Shown: one piece after another, positions 1 to 7,626 of the stretch | Layout of the letters: every line of letters starts with the position of its first letter | How positions within the stretch are numbered: position 1 is the stretch's first letter | From: Cytophagales bacterium | GTDB taxonomy: Bacteria; Bacteroidota; Bacteroidia; Cytophagales; Cyclobacteriaceae | Length of the DNA stretch: 36,058 nucleotides | Direction: 5' to 3' | NCBI GenBank assembly: GCA_020403045.1 | Contig: JADBYK010000083.1 | Location: 1-36,058, forward strand | The notes under the pieces: generated by a model | Told to the model about the DNA's origin: nothing | Databases searched by the model: none | What the model saw: only the letters and a program-made list of their open reading frames with translations | Made by a program: the position numbers and the translations under genes

Positions 1-118
1 GACATTTATCGTCTGACCTGACAATGAAAATCACCAACTTGGTTTTCTTACTTGGGGCTAAATCGTTGATTTTCATTCGTCAATTATGCAATAGAATTTC
101 TATTGCATAATCTGGGTT
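1..118. repeat. Structured TIR-bounded repeat, copy A (partial)
   Basis: This is the right part of a dispersed element; its left part lies outside the window. Positions 1-118 match 419-545 almost base for base, apart from one substitution (TTGG versus GTGG) and a different hairpin tip. The terminal hairpin has the arms ATTATGCAAT and ATTGCATAAT and ends in CTGGGTT at 118. The element ends inside the thioesterase reading frame: residue 64 of that protein is the last native one, and the following residues NPDYAI and the stop codon are read from the element. No coding capacity is visible. I infer a non-autonomous mobile element. Confidence 0.75.
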
Positions 119-310
119 AAAGATTGCTTCTTCCCGAAAGAGAATGGGACCAATTCGCAATTCTTCAAATTTCAAATTGGTTAGCCCTTGCTGTGAAAAA
201 CAGGCGATGCGCGTTGTGGCTCCATAGTCGTAATAAGCCGAGTGGCGCAAGTGCCTGTTTTGGTCTATGTCAGACCAGCGCACTTGAATGGGTATCTCAA
301 AATTTTTCAT
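80..310 (-). pseudogene. Acyl-CoA thioesterase (hot-dog fold), 5' fragment interrupted by repeat
   Basis: The first 64 residues resemble the N-terminus of YbgC/4-hydroxybenzoyl-CoA-type thioesterases. The stretch VRWSDIDQNRHLRHSAYYDY (residues 10-29) carries the D-x-N-x-H pattern of the family's first strand and helix. Such proteins are normally about 130-160 residues; this frame stops at 76. The last 12 residues (from N65) are encoded by repeat copy A, so the gene is cut at position 118/119. The remaining 3' part may lie to the left of the window. The start codon at 308-310 is only about five bases from the inner end of repeat copy B. I see no complete hot-dog domain, so the product is probably not functional. 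A natural short paralogue is possible but unlikely because the break coincides exactly with the repeat boundary. Confidence 0.75.
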
Positions 311-315
311 CTTTT

Positions 316-545
316 AACCCAAACTATGCATTAGGAATGAATAGTTTGCCCAGGGGGTTGACGATCCGCCTGAGGCGGATGTCAAAGTTAAACCTCGTGA
401 CGCTTGCGGTCAGAGTCAGACATTTATCGTCTGACCTGACAATGAAAATCACCAACGTGGTTTTCTTACTTGGGGCTAAATCGTTGATTTTCATTCGTCA
501 ATTATGCAATGCTGACAGTACCATCAGCATTGCATAATCTGGGTT
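316..545. repeat. Structured TIR-bounded repeat, copy B (complete, 230 bp)
   Basis: The ends are imperfect inverted repeats: AACCCAAACTATGCATT at 316-332 and, read on the other strand, AACCCAGATTATGCAAT ending at 545 (14 of 17 identical). Inside are several hairpins: AAACTAT/ATAGTTT near the left end; ATCCGCCT-G-AGGCGGAT at 364-380; GTCAGAC/GTCTGAC at 415-435; a long pairing of AATGAAAATCA (about 440) with TGATTTTCATT (about 490); and a 15-bp stem ATTATGCAATGCTGA/TCAGCATTGCATAAT at 511-538. It lies flush with the recO stop codon on one side and five bases from the thioesterase start on the other. TTTAA occurs at both outer edges (313-317 and 544-548) and may be a target duplication, although it overlaps the termini. 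Confidence 0.75.
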
Positions 546-1213
546 TAATTGATTAGTTCTCTAACAATGGATAGTGATTTCAACTCACCAAAGTTTTCAA
601 CATGAGAGGCGTAAAAGCGAAGCAACACATCCAATAAATTTCTTCGCTGAATTTGATTCATCTGTATTGCCTGGCTAAATTCAGCTGTAAGAAGGCCTTC
701 AAGAATCTTTTCTTCTTTATCGTCAGCAAAAAAAGGTGTTAAGATTTCTTCGGGTTGGTGAACGCCAAAGCCCAAATGGCGGCTCAACTTAATCAAGAAC
801 AGCAAATGAAAATTTTCAATGTTTTGCCCAAGACCATCCAATGAAATAAACGCGTGAAATAAAAACTGCCCCAACTCCTGGGTGTGCGATTGTTCCTTCA
901 CAGCACGATTGATTACTTCGGTCAAGAAAAGAGCAATGGTTGATTTTTTGAAGTCTGTTGTCAGTGTTTGGTAGGGATGAAAACACTTCACTTCTTTTAT
1001 CCGCAAAATAGTAGCGTTTTCTTTGTGATAAACCACCATCTCTAATAAAGTGAGGGGTTGATACAAAGCAATTTTTCCTCTTCCGGTTTTGCTGCGCGCG
1101 CTATTAACGATGTAAGTCTGTAAACCAAAATGCTCTGTGAATATCGTAACGATAATCGATGACTCGGCATATTTGGTAAATCGAAAAACGATACCGCGCG
1201 TTTTGTGAAGCAT
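545..1213 (-). CDS. recO: DNA repair protein RecO
   Basis: This is a 222-residue protein of normal length for RecO, the recombination mediator that helps load RecA onto SSB-coated DNA in the RecFOR pathway. The N-terminal OB-fold begins MLHKTRGIVFRFTKYAESSI, typical of the family, followed by the LYQPLTLLEMVVYH segment and the helical C-terminal domain. The Cys4 zinc site of some RecO proteins is absent, as I expect for Bacteroidetes. The ATG lies three bases after the thymidine kinase stop, so the two are very likely co-transcribed. The TAA stop (545-547) abuts repeat copy B, so the element inserted exactly at the 3' end without changing the protein's length noticeably. Confidence 0.93.
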   Translation of the reverse strand: MLHKTRGIVFRFTKYAESSIIVTIFTEHFGLQTYIVNSARSKTGRGKIALYQPLTLLEMVVYHKENATILRIKEVKCFHPYQTLTTDFKKSTIALFLTEVINRAVKEQSHTQELGQFLFHAFISLDGLGQNIENFHLLFLIKLSRHLGFGVHQPEEILTPFFADDKEEKILEGLLTAEFSQAIQMNQIQRRNLLDVLLRFYASHVENFGELKSLSIVRELIN

Positions 1214-1216
1214 GAT

Positions 1217-1804
1217 CTAATTTTTCGACCCGTCCACGAACGCCTTCCTACTCCGCGCTTCGTATTTATCCTTTTCACCTAGAAGTACCTGCGATTTGTT
1301 TTCCGCCAGGCGAAATGAAAAAGAAGCGAGTTCTCCGGTTTGCGCACAGATCGCGTGGACTTTTGTAACAAATTCAGCCACTGCAAGCAGATTCGGCATG
1401 GGGCCAAACGGTTTCCCTTCATAGTCCATGTCTAACCCGGCCACAATTACCCTCTTTCCGCTATTGGCCAGCGTATTACAAACATCTACGATTGCATCGT
1501 CAAAAAACTGAGCCTCATCTATCCCTACCACATCGCAATCACCCGCTAATAATAAAATATCTCCAGCAAAATTTACCGGGGTAGACCGAATTTCACGTTC
1601 GCTATGCGACACGATCTTCTGCTCGTCATAGCGTTTATCAATGGTAGGTTTGAAAATTTCAACCTTTTGCTTGGCAATCAGCGCACGATTAAGCCTCCGA
1701 ATCAACTCTTCGGTCTTTCCGGAAAACATGCAGCCACTGATGACCTCGATCCAGCCATTCTTGTCGATTTGGCTACTTCTACCAATACGGGGTTCAACAA
1801 ACAT
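1217..1804 (-). CDS. tdk: Thymidine kinase (TK1-type)
   Basis: This 195-residue protein phosphorylates thymidine to dTMP in pyrimidine salvage. The P-loop is GCMFSGKT at residues 24-31, the DEAQF motif with the catalytic glutamate is at 96-100, and the lasso region ends with VLLGEKDKYEARSRKAF. TK1-type enzymes usually hold a structural zinc with two CxxC pairs. Here the equivalent positions read C153-A-Q-T156 and S185-R-K-A188, so three of the four ligands are missing. The P-loop and glutamate are intact, so it should still be active. It lies 47 bases downstream of the ferredoxin gene and three bases upstream of recO, consistent with one operon. Confidence 0.93.
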   Translation of the reverse strand: MFVEPRIGRSSQIDKNGWIEVISGCMFSGKTEELIRRLNRALIAKQKVEIFKPTIDKRYDEQKIVSHSEREIRSTPVNFAGDILLLAGDCDVVGIDEAQFFDDAIVDVCNTLANSGKRVIVAGLDMDYEGKPFGPMPNLLAVAEFVTKVHAICAQTGELASFSFRLAENKSQVLLGEKDKYEARSRKAFVDGSKN

Positions 1805-1851
1805 ACTGCAAGGTAAAAAATCAGATGGAAGAAAAAGTATTCAAACCAACG

Positions 1852-2175
1852 CTATTGCTCATAAACAACGTGTGGCAGCTTATTCTCTTCGGGTACACGA
1901 ATTCTGATATCCCCTACTAACTTCGACTGACAAGCCAGTCGTTCTCCATGCACAAGGGTGCCATCGCGCTGATATTTTCGCTCTGCTGCTGTAAGTTGAC
2001 TCAAATTCTCACCACCTTTTTTTACAATCATCTTGCAGGTGGTACAGCGACCTTTTCCTCCACAAGCGTGCATCCAGTCAATAAAATGGGTGTGCAAAAT
2101 GGCCATTACTGACTTTGAAACATCATTGGTAACAACTTCTTTTACACCAAGGTTTTCTATTACTATCTTTACCAT
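1852..2175 (-). CDS. 2Fe-2S ferredoxin
   Basis: This is a 107-residue protein with one 2Fe-2S ferredoxin domain. Cysteines 38, 44, 47 and 82 (HACGGKGRCTTC and RLACQ) give the spacing CX5CX2CX34C, closest to adrenodoxin/isc-type rather than plant-type ferredoxins. It would carry single electrons to unidentified partners. No isc or suf genes are nearby. It is transcribed away from the unknown gene at 2204 with only 28 bases between the two start codons, so the promoters must overlap. It is probably the first gene of a ferredoxin-tdk-recO unit. Confidence 0.88.
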   Translation of the reverse strand: MVKIVIENLGVKEVVTNDVSKSVMAILHTHFIDWMHACGGKGRCTTCKMIVKKGGENLSQLTAAERKYQRDGTLVHGERLACQSKLVGDIRIRVPEENKLPHVVYEQ

Positions 2176-2203
2176 TCGTACGCTTTGACCCTTCTACAAA
2201 TCT

Positions 2204-3178
2204 ATGGATGAAAAAATAAGCACCAAAGCCATCAACGAATACAGTCAAGCCTATGCGGCAAAACTGGCGGATCAATTTTTCGCAAAAAAACAGCAGATTT
2301 CGGGCGTAGAAATTTTGTCCCTTTGTGATGTTAAGCAAGTTAATCTGTTTGTCATTCGAGAATTGATGAACATCTGGACCCAGGAAACCGAAAAAATTAA
2401 AAGTCCGTTTTTTGACTATGAAACAAGCGAAGTAAAGGCTGCGCTTGTCCAATTTCAAAATGTGCTTTCCAACCATATTTCGGTTGGGAAGGCAGAATTT
2501 CAACCCCTTTTACAAGCTGCCATTTCAAAAACAATTCAGCTTATCGTAACCCCCTATGACTCTTATTCTGAAATACTCGAAAGCTATGGAAAAGGTTATC
2601 TTAAAACAGAGGTGCTACGGATAGAACTAAAGTATTTGAAAATCAACAAGGCGCCCCTCGAAAATTTACTGATCAAACTGGATGAACGCAAGTCGGAATT
2701 GATTACTGGCAACGAAGCTTTCGGCCTGTTGGATCGCATCCTGGAAGAAGTAAATTTTACTCCTGAAGATTTAGAACAGTATGTAAATCAGTTTTCAAAA
2801 TTACTTCCGTTAAAAATCGAATCTCTATTTGAACAAAAGTTAACTACTGTGATGCCTGAGAAAAAACTCGCACAGCGAACAGGCGCTTTTTCAGAACCGC
2901 TTTCAAAAACCTGGGAGACCAAATCAATCACGCCTTCGAAAGCAAATCCAAGTCGGCTCAGAGACAGCCTCACCATTAATCAGAAATTTATGTTTACCAA
3001 AATTCTCTTCAAGGGGGATTTTGAGATCTTCTCGGAAGAAATCGAAAAGATTGAAGCAATGTCTTCATTAAATCATGCATTAGCATATTTGGGTGATGCC
3101 TACCCAGCATGGGATAGAGAAGGTGAAGAGTATGAAGAATTCCTAGAGGTTCTACAAAAACGCTTCAGTCAATCTTAA
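2204..3178 (+). CDS. Conserved Bacteroidetes protein of unknown function
   Basis: I do not recognise a named family for this 324-residue protein. It has no signal peptide or membrane segment and should be cytoplasmic. It looks mostly helical: an N-terminal helical region (1-210), a polar linker rich in K, S, T and P (about 215-255), and a compact C-terminal module beginning SLTINQKFMFTKILFKGDFE (residues 255-274) and ending in YPAWDREGEEYEEFLEVLQK. Similar C-terminal modules occur, as far as I recall, in other uncharacterised Bacteroidetes proteins. The gene is divergent from the ferredoxin and convergent with rodA (stop codons four bases apart), which gives no functional clue. Confidence 0.8.
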   Translation: MDEKISTKAINEYSQAYAAKLADQFFAKKQQISGVEILSLCDVKQVNLFVIRELMNIWTQETEKIKSPFFDYETSEVKAALVQFQNVLSNHISVGKAEFQPLLQAAISKTIQLIVTPYDSYSEILESYGKGYLKTEVLRIELKYLKINKAPLENLLIKLDERKSELITGNEAFGLLDRILEEVNFTPEDLEQYVNQFSKLLPLKIESLFEQKLTTVMPEKKLAQRTGAFSEPLSKTWETKSITPSKANPSRLRDSLTINQKFMFTKILFKGDFEIFSEEIEKIEAMSSLNHALAYLGDAYPAWDREGEEYEEFLEVLQKRFSQS

Positions 3179-3182
3179 CTGG

Positions 3183-4457
3183 TCATATTCGTTGCAATAC
3201 CTGACTTCGGTGCGCGTCCAGCTTCAACAAAACAAACAATAGAATTGTAAATCCCCATAGCGAAGAACCACCATAACTAAAGAACGGTAGAGGGATTCCG
3301 ATAACGGGAAACAAGCCGACCGTCATGCCAATGTTGATGGCAAAGTGGAAAAACAAAATGCATGCAACACTGTACCCATAGGCTCGGGCAAACCGGCTCC
3401 TTTGCCGTTCTGACAAGAATATAACCCTTAAAAGTAGCGCAACAAAGAGACCAATAACGACCAGGCTACCGATCCAACCAAACTCCTCACCAATCGTGCA
3501 AAAAATAAAATCTGTGCTTTGCTTAGGAACAAAGTCAAATTTAGTTTGAGTGCCCTTCAGAAAGCCTTTTCCCTTGAAACCGCCACTGCCAATAGCGATT
3601 TTTGATTGAGTCACATTCCAACCTACGCCTAACGGGTCAATATTCGGATTGACTAATACTTTCACCCTGTTCTGTTGATGTGGCTTTAGCACATTATTAA
3701 CAACGTAATCAACACTTACAATGACACCACTAATCAGCAACGCACCAATTACCAAAATCGCTATTCGCTTGAGCTTTTTCTTTCCAAATGAAATCAACAA
3801 AATCAAGAGTATTGCAACGGCAGCGTGCAAGTAAACAGGATTAGGTACCAGAAGCGTCAGCACAAAAATCGTTGCTGCGCATACCCCAACGATCAAAAGA
3901 AAGGGAGACATTCCTTCTCTATAAAAAACCAATACAAAGGAGGTGAAGACCAGTGCTGTACCTGTATCTTTTTGTAACTGTATGAGAATGATCGGCACTC
4001 CAATTAATGCAAATAAAATAGCCTGATTGCGTAAGTTGTCCATTCGGAAACCTACCGATCCAATAAACTTTGCTACCGCCAATGCAGTAATGAATTTTGC
4101 GAATTCAGAAGGTTGAACACCAAAAGAGCCGATCCCAATCCACGCCTTGTTTCCTCCTACCTCTTTCCCGATAAACGGAATTAGAAAGAGAAGCACCAAT
4201 ATCAAGCCATAAAAAAGATAGGCAAAAGTTTCATAGAAACGCATGTCGATAATAATGATCATAAGTACAATCACCGCTGCCGCAGCAATAAACATTAACT
4301 GCCTACCCGAACTCAGCGACAAATCCCAAATAGTTTGATTAGCGGTTTCATCATAAATCGCAGCAAAAATATTGAGCCAGCCTAGTGTTACCAGTGCCAT
4401 GAACAAAAGGATGGTTGTCCAGTCGAGTTTTACCGATATGTCATCGTCCCTTCTCAA
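3183..4457 (-). CDS. rodA: Rod shape-determining SEDS glycosyltransferase RodA
   Basis: RodA polymerises lipid II glycan strands in the elongasome, paired with PBP2. The 424-residue protein has about ten hydrophobic segments and the SEDS landmarks QPSEFAKF, QKDTGTALVF and, near the C-terminus, FPVIGIPLPFFSYGGSS. The start is a TTG at 4455-4457 embedded in the mrdA stop as TTGA. No ATG occurs before the first membrane helix, so I accept TTG. An additional hydrophobic pair around residues 190-250 is typical of Bacteroidetes RodA. It is the last gene of the mre cluster and meets the gene at 2204-3178 tail to tail with no terminator visible between them. Confidence 0.95.
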   Translation of the reverse strand: MRRDDDISVKLDWTTILLFMALVTLGWLNIFAAIYDETANQTIWDLSLSSGRQLMFIAAAAVIVLMIIIIDMRFYETFAYLFYGLILVLLFLIPFIGKEVGGNKAWIGIGSFGVQPSEFAKFITALAVAKFIGSVGFRMDNLRNQAILFALIGVPIILIQLQKDTGTALVFTSFVLVFYREGMSPFLLIVGVCAATIFVLTLLVPNPVYLHAAVAILLILLISFGKKKLKRIAILVIGALLISGVIVSVDYVVNNVLKPHQQNRVKVLVNPNIDPLGVGWNVTQSKIAIGSGGFKGKGFLKGTQTKFDFVPKQSTDFIFCTIGEEFGWIGSLVVIGLFVALLLRVIFLSERQRSRFARAYGYSVACILFFHFAINIGMTVGLFPVIGIPLPFFSYGGSSLWGFTILLFVLLKLDAHRSQVLQRI

Positions 4458-6277
4458 TTTTTTTGATCTAAGAATTTACCGGCCAATACATAGTCTTCAA
4501 TAAACTGACGTTTTGTTTTGCCTAACAGATATTTCTCAATCATCAAACTGGCAATAGAGGCGGCTGCACGTGCGCCTTGTCCGGCATCTTCCACATACAC
4601 CGAGATAGCAATTTTTGGATTATCCCTTGGAGCAAAAGCAATAAACACCGAGTGTGCGGGAAGCGGATCATTTTGTACTGTGCCGGTCTTTCCACACACA
4701 ATAATATCTGCTAACTGTGCCCGGTATTGACCCGTTCCAGACTCGACTACCTGCTGCATTGCGTCCACTGCAATTTTAAAATAGGAAGAGTCTATGGTTG
4801 TATAATGTCGTTCAGTATATTTTGCCAATGGCTTTCCTTCTTTGCCAACTGCCTTTATCAAATGAGGAGTGTAATAATAGCCACGATTAGCGATAATAGC
4901 CGCAAAATTTGCCATCTGAATCGGCACTACCAGATTCTCTCCTTCGCCTATTGCTATGGAATAAATGTTTGAAAATTTCCAGGGGCGATTGTCATAGGCT
5001 TGATCATAATAGGCAGGCGTTGGAATTAATCCTCCTTTTTCATTGGGAAGGTCAATTCCTAAATTACTTCCAAATCCAAAACTATTAATATGTTTGTTCC
5101 ATTCCGCAAGGCCGATGCGTGTGTCTTCAAAGGGTGAATTGGAAACGCCTTTGTTCAACATCTTTCGAAGCACACCCAAAAAATAAGGGTTACAAGAATT
5201 TGCTATAGCTCCCCTCAAATCCTGATTATCATGTCCCGCATGGCAACCAATCAGAGACTTGTCGCATCGAATGCGTGTTTCTGGAGTGATCACTTTTTCT
5301 TGAAGAGCCGTCATCGCCTGGGCAATTTTAAAAATAGATCCCGGGCGGTACTGCGCCATCAACGGTCTATTAAACAGCGGCTTCAAGGTATCATTGCTGA
5401 TCAATCTAAAATTTGAACTGTATTTGCTTCCTGTAAGAAGATTAGGGTCATAAGACGGTCCCGAAACCAATGCTAATACTTCTCCCGATGAAGGTTCAAT
5501 GGCGGCAATACTCCCTGACTTGCCTTTCATCAATAATTCTCCATACTGTTGCAAATCTAAGTCAATACCGGAGACCAAATCCTGGCCTGGAATTGACAAT
5601 GTATCATATGCTCCGTTTTTGAAAGACCCTTTTTCAACACCTTTTACATTCCGAAGTTTAAATCGCACGCCACGTTTTCCCCTTAACTGTTCTTCATAGT
5701 AGGATTCAATTCCACTCTGCCCGATATAATCACCTTGACGATAGAACGTCTTTTCATCCCTTTCCAATTGATCTTTGCTTAGCTCACTTACGTAACCAAG
5801 TGCATTAGCTAATGCGCTGGTCGTATAGGCACGGGTCGTTCTTGCCTCAATATAAAAACCGGAGAATTCATCTAATCGATCTTGCACACGGGCAAAATCC
5901 AAATTAGAAAGTTGATCAATAAAGAGAGTTGGTTTTACAGGTGAATACTCTTTCCTCTTTTTCATCTCTGTAAACTTAATCCGCAGATCTTCTCTTGAGA
6001 GTTCAAAAACCTGGCAAAATTTAGCGGAGTCGAAATTCTTAATGTCTTTTACAATCGCTGTCAAATCATATTCTGGTGTGTTATAAACAATGAGCTTCCC
6101 ATACCGGTCAGTGATTAACCCACGAAACGGATATTCTACTTGGCGAAGAATTGCATTGCTGTCGGCCAACTCTGCATACTTGTTGTCAAGCACCTGAATA
6201 AAAAATAATTTGACCAGGAAGATCAAGCCAACCAACACAAAAACAAGTTGCACTATTTCACGCCTTCCTTCGTTCAT
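4454..6277 (-). CDS. mrdA: Penicillin-binding protein 2 (class B transpeptidase)
   Basis: This 607-residue class B PBP cross-links peptidoglycan during rod elongation. It has one N-terminal membrane anchor (about residues 8-30), a dimerisation/pedestal region (about 45-230) and a transpeptidase domain. The active-site motifs are S314-I-F-K317, S361-C-N363 and K530-T-G-T533. It overlaps mreD by four bases (ATGA) and rodA by four (TTGA), which implies translational coupling and a fixed PBP2:RodA ratio, as expected for partners in one complex. Confidence 0.96.
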   Translation of the reverse strand: MNEGRREIVQLVFVLVGLIFLVKLFFIQVLDNKYAELADSNAILRQVEYPFRGLITDRYGKLIVYNTPEYDLTAIVKDIKNFDSAKFCQVFELSREDLRIKFTEMKKRKEYSPVKPTLFIDQLSNLDFARVQDRLDEFSGFYIEARTTRAYTTSALANALGYVSELSKDQLERDEKTFYRQGDYIGQSGIESYYEEQLRGKRGVRFKLRNVKGVEKGSFKNGAYDTLSIPGQDLVSGIDLDLQQYGELLMKGKSGSIAAIEPSSGEVLALVSGPSYDPNLLTGSKYSSNFRLISNDTLKPLFNRPLMAQYRPGSIFKIAQAMTALQEKVITPETRIRCDKSLIGCHAGHDNQDLRGAIANSCNPYFLGVLRKMLNKGVSNSPFEDTRIGLAEWNKHINSFGFGSNLGIDLPNEKGGLIPTPAYYDQAYDNRPWKFSNIYSIAIGEGENLVVPIQMANFAAIIANRGYYYTPHLIKAVGKEGKPLAKYTERHYTTIDSSYFKIAVDAMQQVVESGTGQYRAQLADIIVCGKTGTVQNDPLPAHSVFIAFAPRDNPKIAISVYVEDAGQGARAAASIASLMIEKYLLGKTKRQFIEDYVLAGKFLDQKN

Positions 6278-6786
6278 CTGCGTCTGTCTAGAGAAAGATA
6301 TTGAAGTAAGAGCATTACCGCCATGGTAAACAGTAGGCTGCTAATTGCTTTCAACATGGTATACCAAAATAGGGTAAACCCAGAAGCCTCAACAAAGAAA
6401 AGAACCAAATGATGAACAAAAACGAGTGGCAGAGTGTATACCAAAAACCACTGCAATCCATTGGCTGCCAAAGTAGGAGGCGTTCCAATATCATATCCGC
6501 CTTGTGGTGTAATTGTGGCAAGCCAATGATTTCTTAAGTACGCTAACAACACGAGAGCCATCGTATGGAGGCCCAGGCTATTGTAGAAAATATCAACTGA
6601 AATCCCCAGCAGAAAAGCAATCAACATCAGGAGTAAATTGCCCATTTCTACAGGCAGGAGAAGAATAAACGCTACATATAAAAAACAAAATGATATATTA
6701 AAGAGAACCAAATTTTTTAGCAGTACGACCTGTAAAATGAGGTAAACAAAGAATAAAACGATTTGTAAAATTCCTCCGCGTATCAT
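6274..6786 (-). CDS. mreD: Rod shape-determining protein MreD
   Basis: This is a 170-residue, very hydrophobic protein with about five membrane segments and few charged residues outside the loops. MreD is poorly conserved and is recognised here mainly by position between mreC and mrdA, size and hydropathy. It links the MreC scaffold to the SEDS/PBP2 pair in the inner membrane. It overlaps mreC by ATGA at 6783-6786 and mrdA by ATGA at 6274-6277. Confidence 0.88.
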   Translation of the reverse strand: MIRGGILQIVLFFVYLILQVVLLKNLVLFNISFCFLYVAFILLLPVEMGNLLLMLIAFLLGISVDIFYNSLGLHTMALVLLAYLRNHWLATITPQGGYDIGTPPTLAANGLQWFLVYTLPLVFVHHLVLFFVEASGFTLFWYTMLKAISSLLFTMAVMLLLQYLSLDRRR

Positions 6787-7622
6787 TTCGGGTCGCCTAT
6801 TATTTTTTGTTCTAACGAATCTTTCTCGATTTTCAAATTGCTTCTAACTATTTCTACAAAGGATAACTTGCCAAAATCTTGTGACAAGGCTACTTTGATT
6901 GAATGAAATTGAGCTTCCTCATTTAATTTAAAACTGCTAATCGTCCCAATCACAATTCCTTCGGGGAAAACGGAATTATATCCAGACGTAACAACGGTGT
7001 CTCCCAATTTCAATTCAACATGCCTGGGAATATATTTGAGATCTATAAATCGAGGTTCCGTTCCATCCCATTGCACCGTTCCAAAGTGACCCGTTCGTTT
7101 AATAACACTTGAAACTTGTTCATCAATATTTAACAATGATATCAGCACCGCATAATGTTCTGAAACTGACTTCACTTTGCCTACGGCTCCCCATTGACTA
7201 ATGGCTGCCATTCCAGCATGTATTCCATCCTTTTTTCCCCTATTGATAGTAATAAAATTCTTGTAGTAACGGGTAGAGTTATTGACTACTTTGGCGCTGG
7301 TAAAATCAAAACGATTGATAATCGTAGAGTCTCCAAAGAGGCTAAGTTCTCTAGCCAATAAGATTTGATCTTGCTGACTTAGTTTTTTTCTAAGTCTACT
7401 ATTTTCAACTGCGAGATCGCTATTGATGTCTTTCAAAGAGAAATACTCCCGAATCGTTTGAGAGGTACTGATAATGGTAGCTGCAATCTGATTTGACGTA
7501 TTGAAATAGGCGGTGCTTTGGTATTGATTATTCTCAACCACCAGCCACGCACTAAATAGCTCTAAAAACAGAAAAGTGAAAAAAGCCCTATACTCAAAAA
7601 GGAATTTAAGGAGCCGTTCCAT
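6783..7622 (-). CDS. mreC: Rod shape-determining protein MreC
   Basis: MreC is the periplasmic scaffold that activates PBP2. The 279 residues begin with one membrane helix (about 11-28), then a coiled coil rich in charged heptads (about 60-92, including DLAVENSRLRKKLSQQ), then the two beta-barrel lobes containing KGKKDGIHAGM-like and GDTVVTSGYNSVFPEGIVIG segments that are family hallmarks. It starts four bases after the mreB stop. Confidence 0.93.
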   Translation of the reverse strand: MERLLKFLFEYRAFFTFLFLELFSAWLVVENNQYQSTAYFNTSNQIAATIISTSQTIREYFSLKDINSDLAVENSRLRKKLSQQDQILLARELSLFGDSTIINRFDFTSAKVVNNSTRYYKNFITINRGKKDGIHAGMAAISQWGAVGKVKSVSEHYAVLISLLNIDEQVSSVIKRTGHFGTVQWDGTEPRFIDLKYIPRHVELKLGDTVVTSGYNSVFPEGIVIGTISSFKLNEEAQFHSIKVALSQDFGKLSFVEIVRSNLKIEKDSLEQKIIGDPK

Positions 7623-7626
7623 TCAC

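Noticed and set aside
124-537. 137-residue plus-strand open frame
   Set aside because: It runs antisense through the thioesterase fragment and the repeat hairpins; the translation has no domain-like features.
1-545. Integron attC-like sites around a gene cassette
   Set aside because: The hairpins and short gene fragment look cassette-like, but no RYYYAAC/GTTRRRY core pair in the proper arrangement, no integrase and no further cassettes are seen; the gene is truncated by the repeat.
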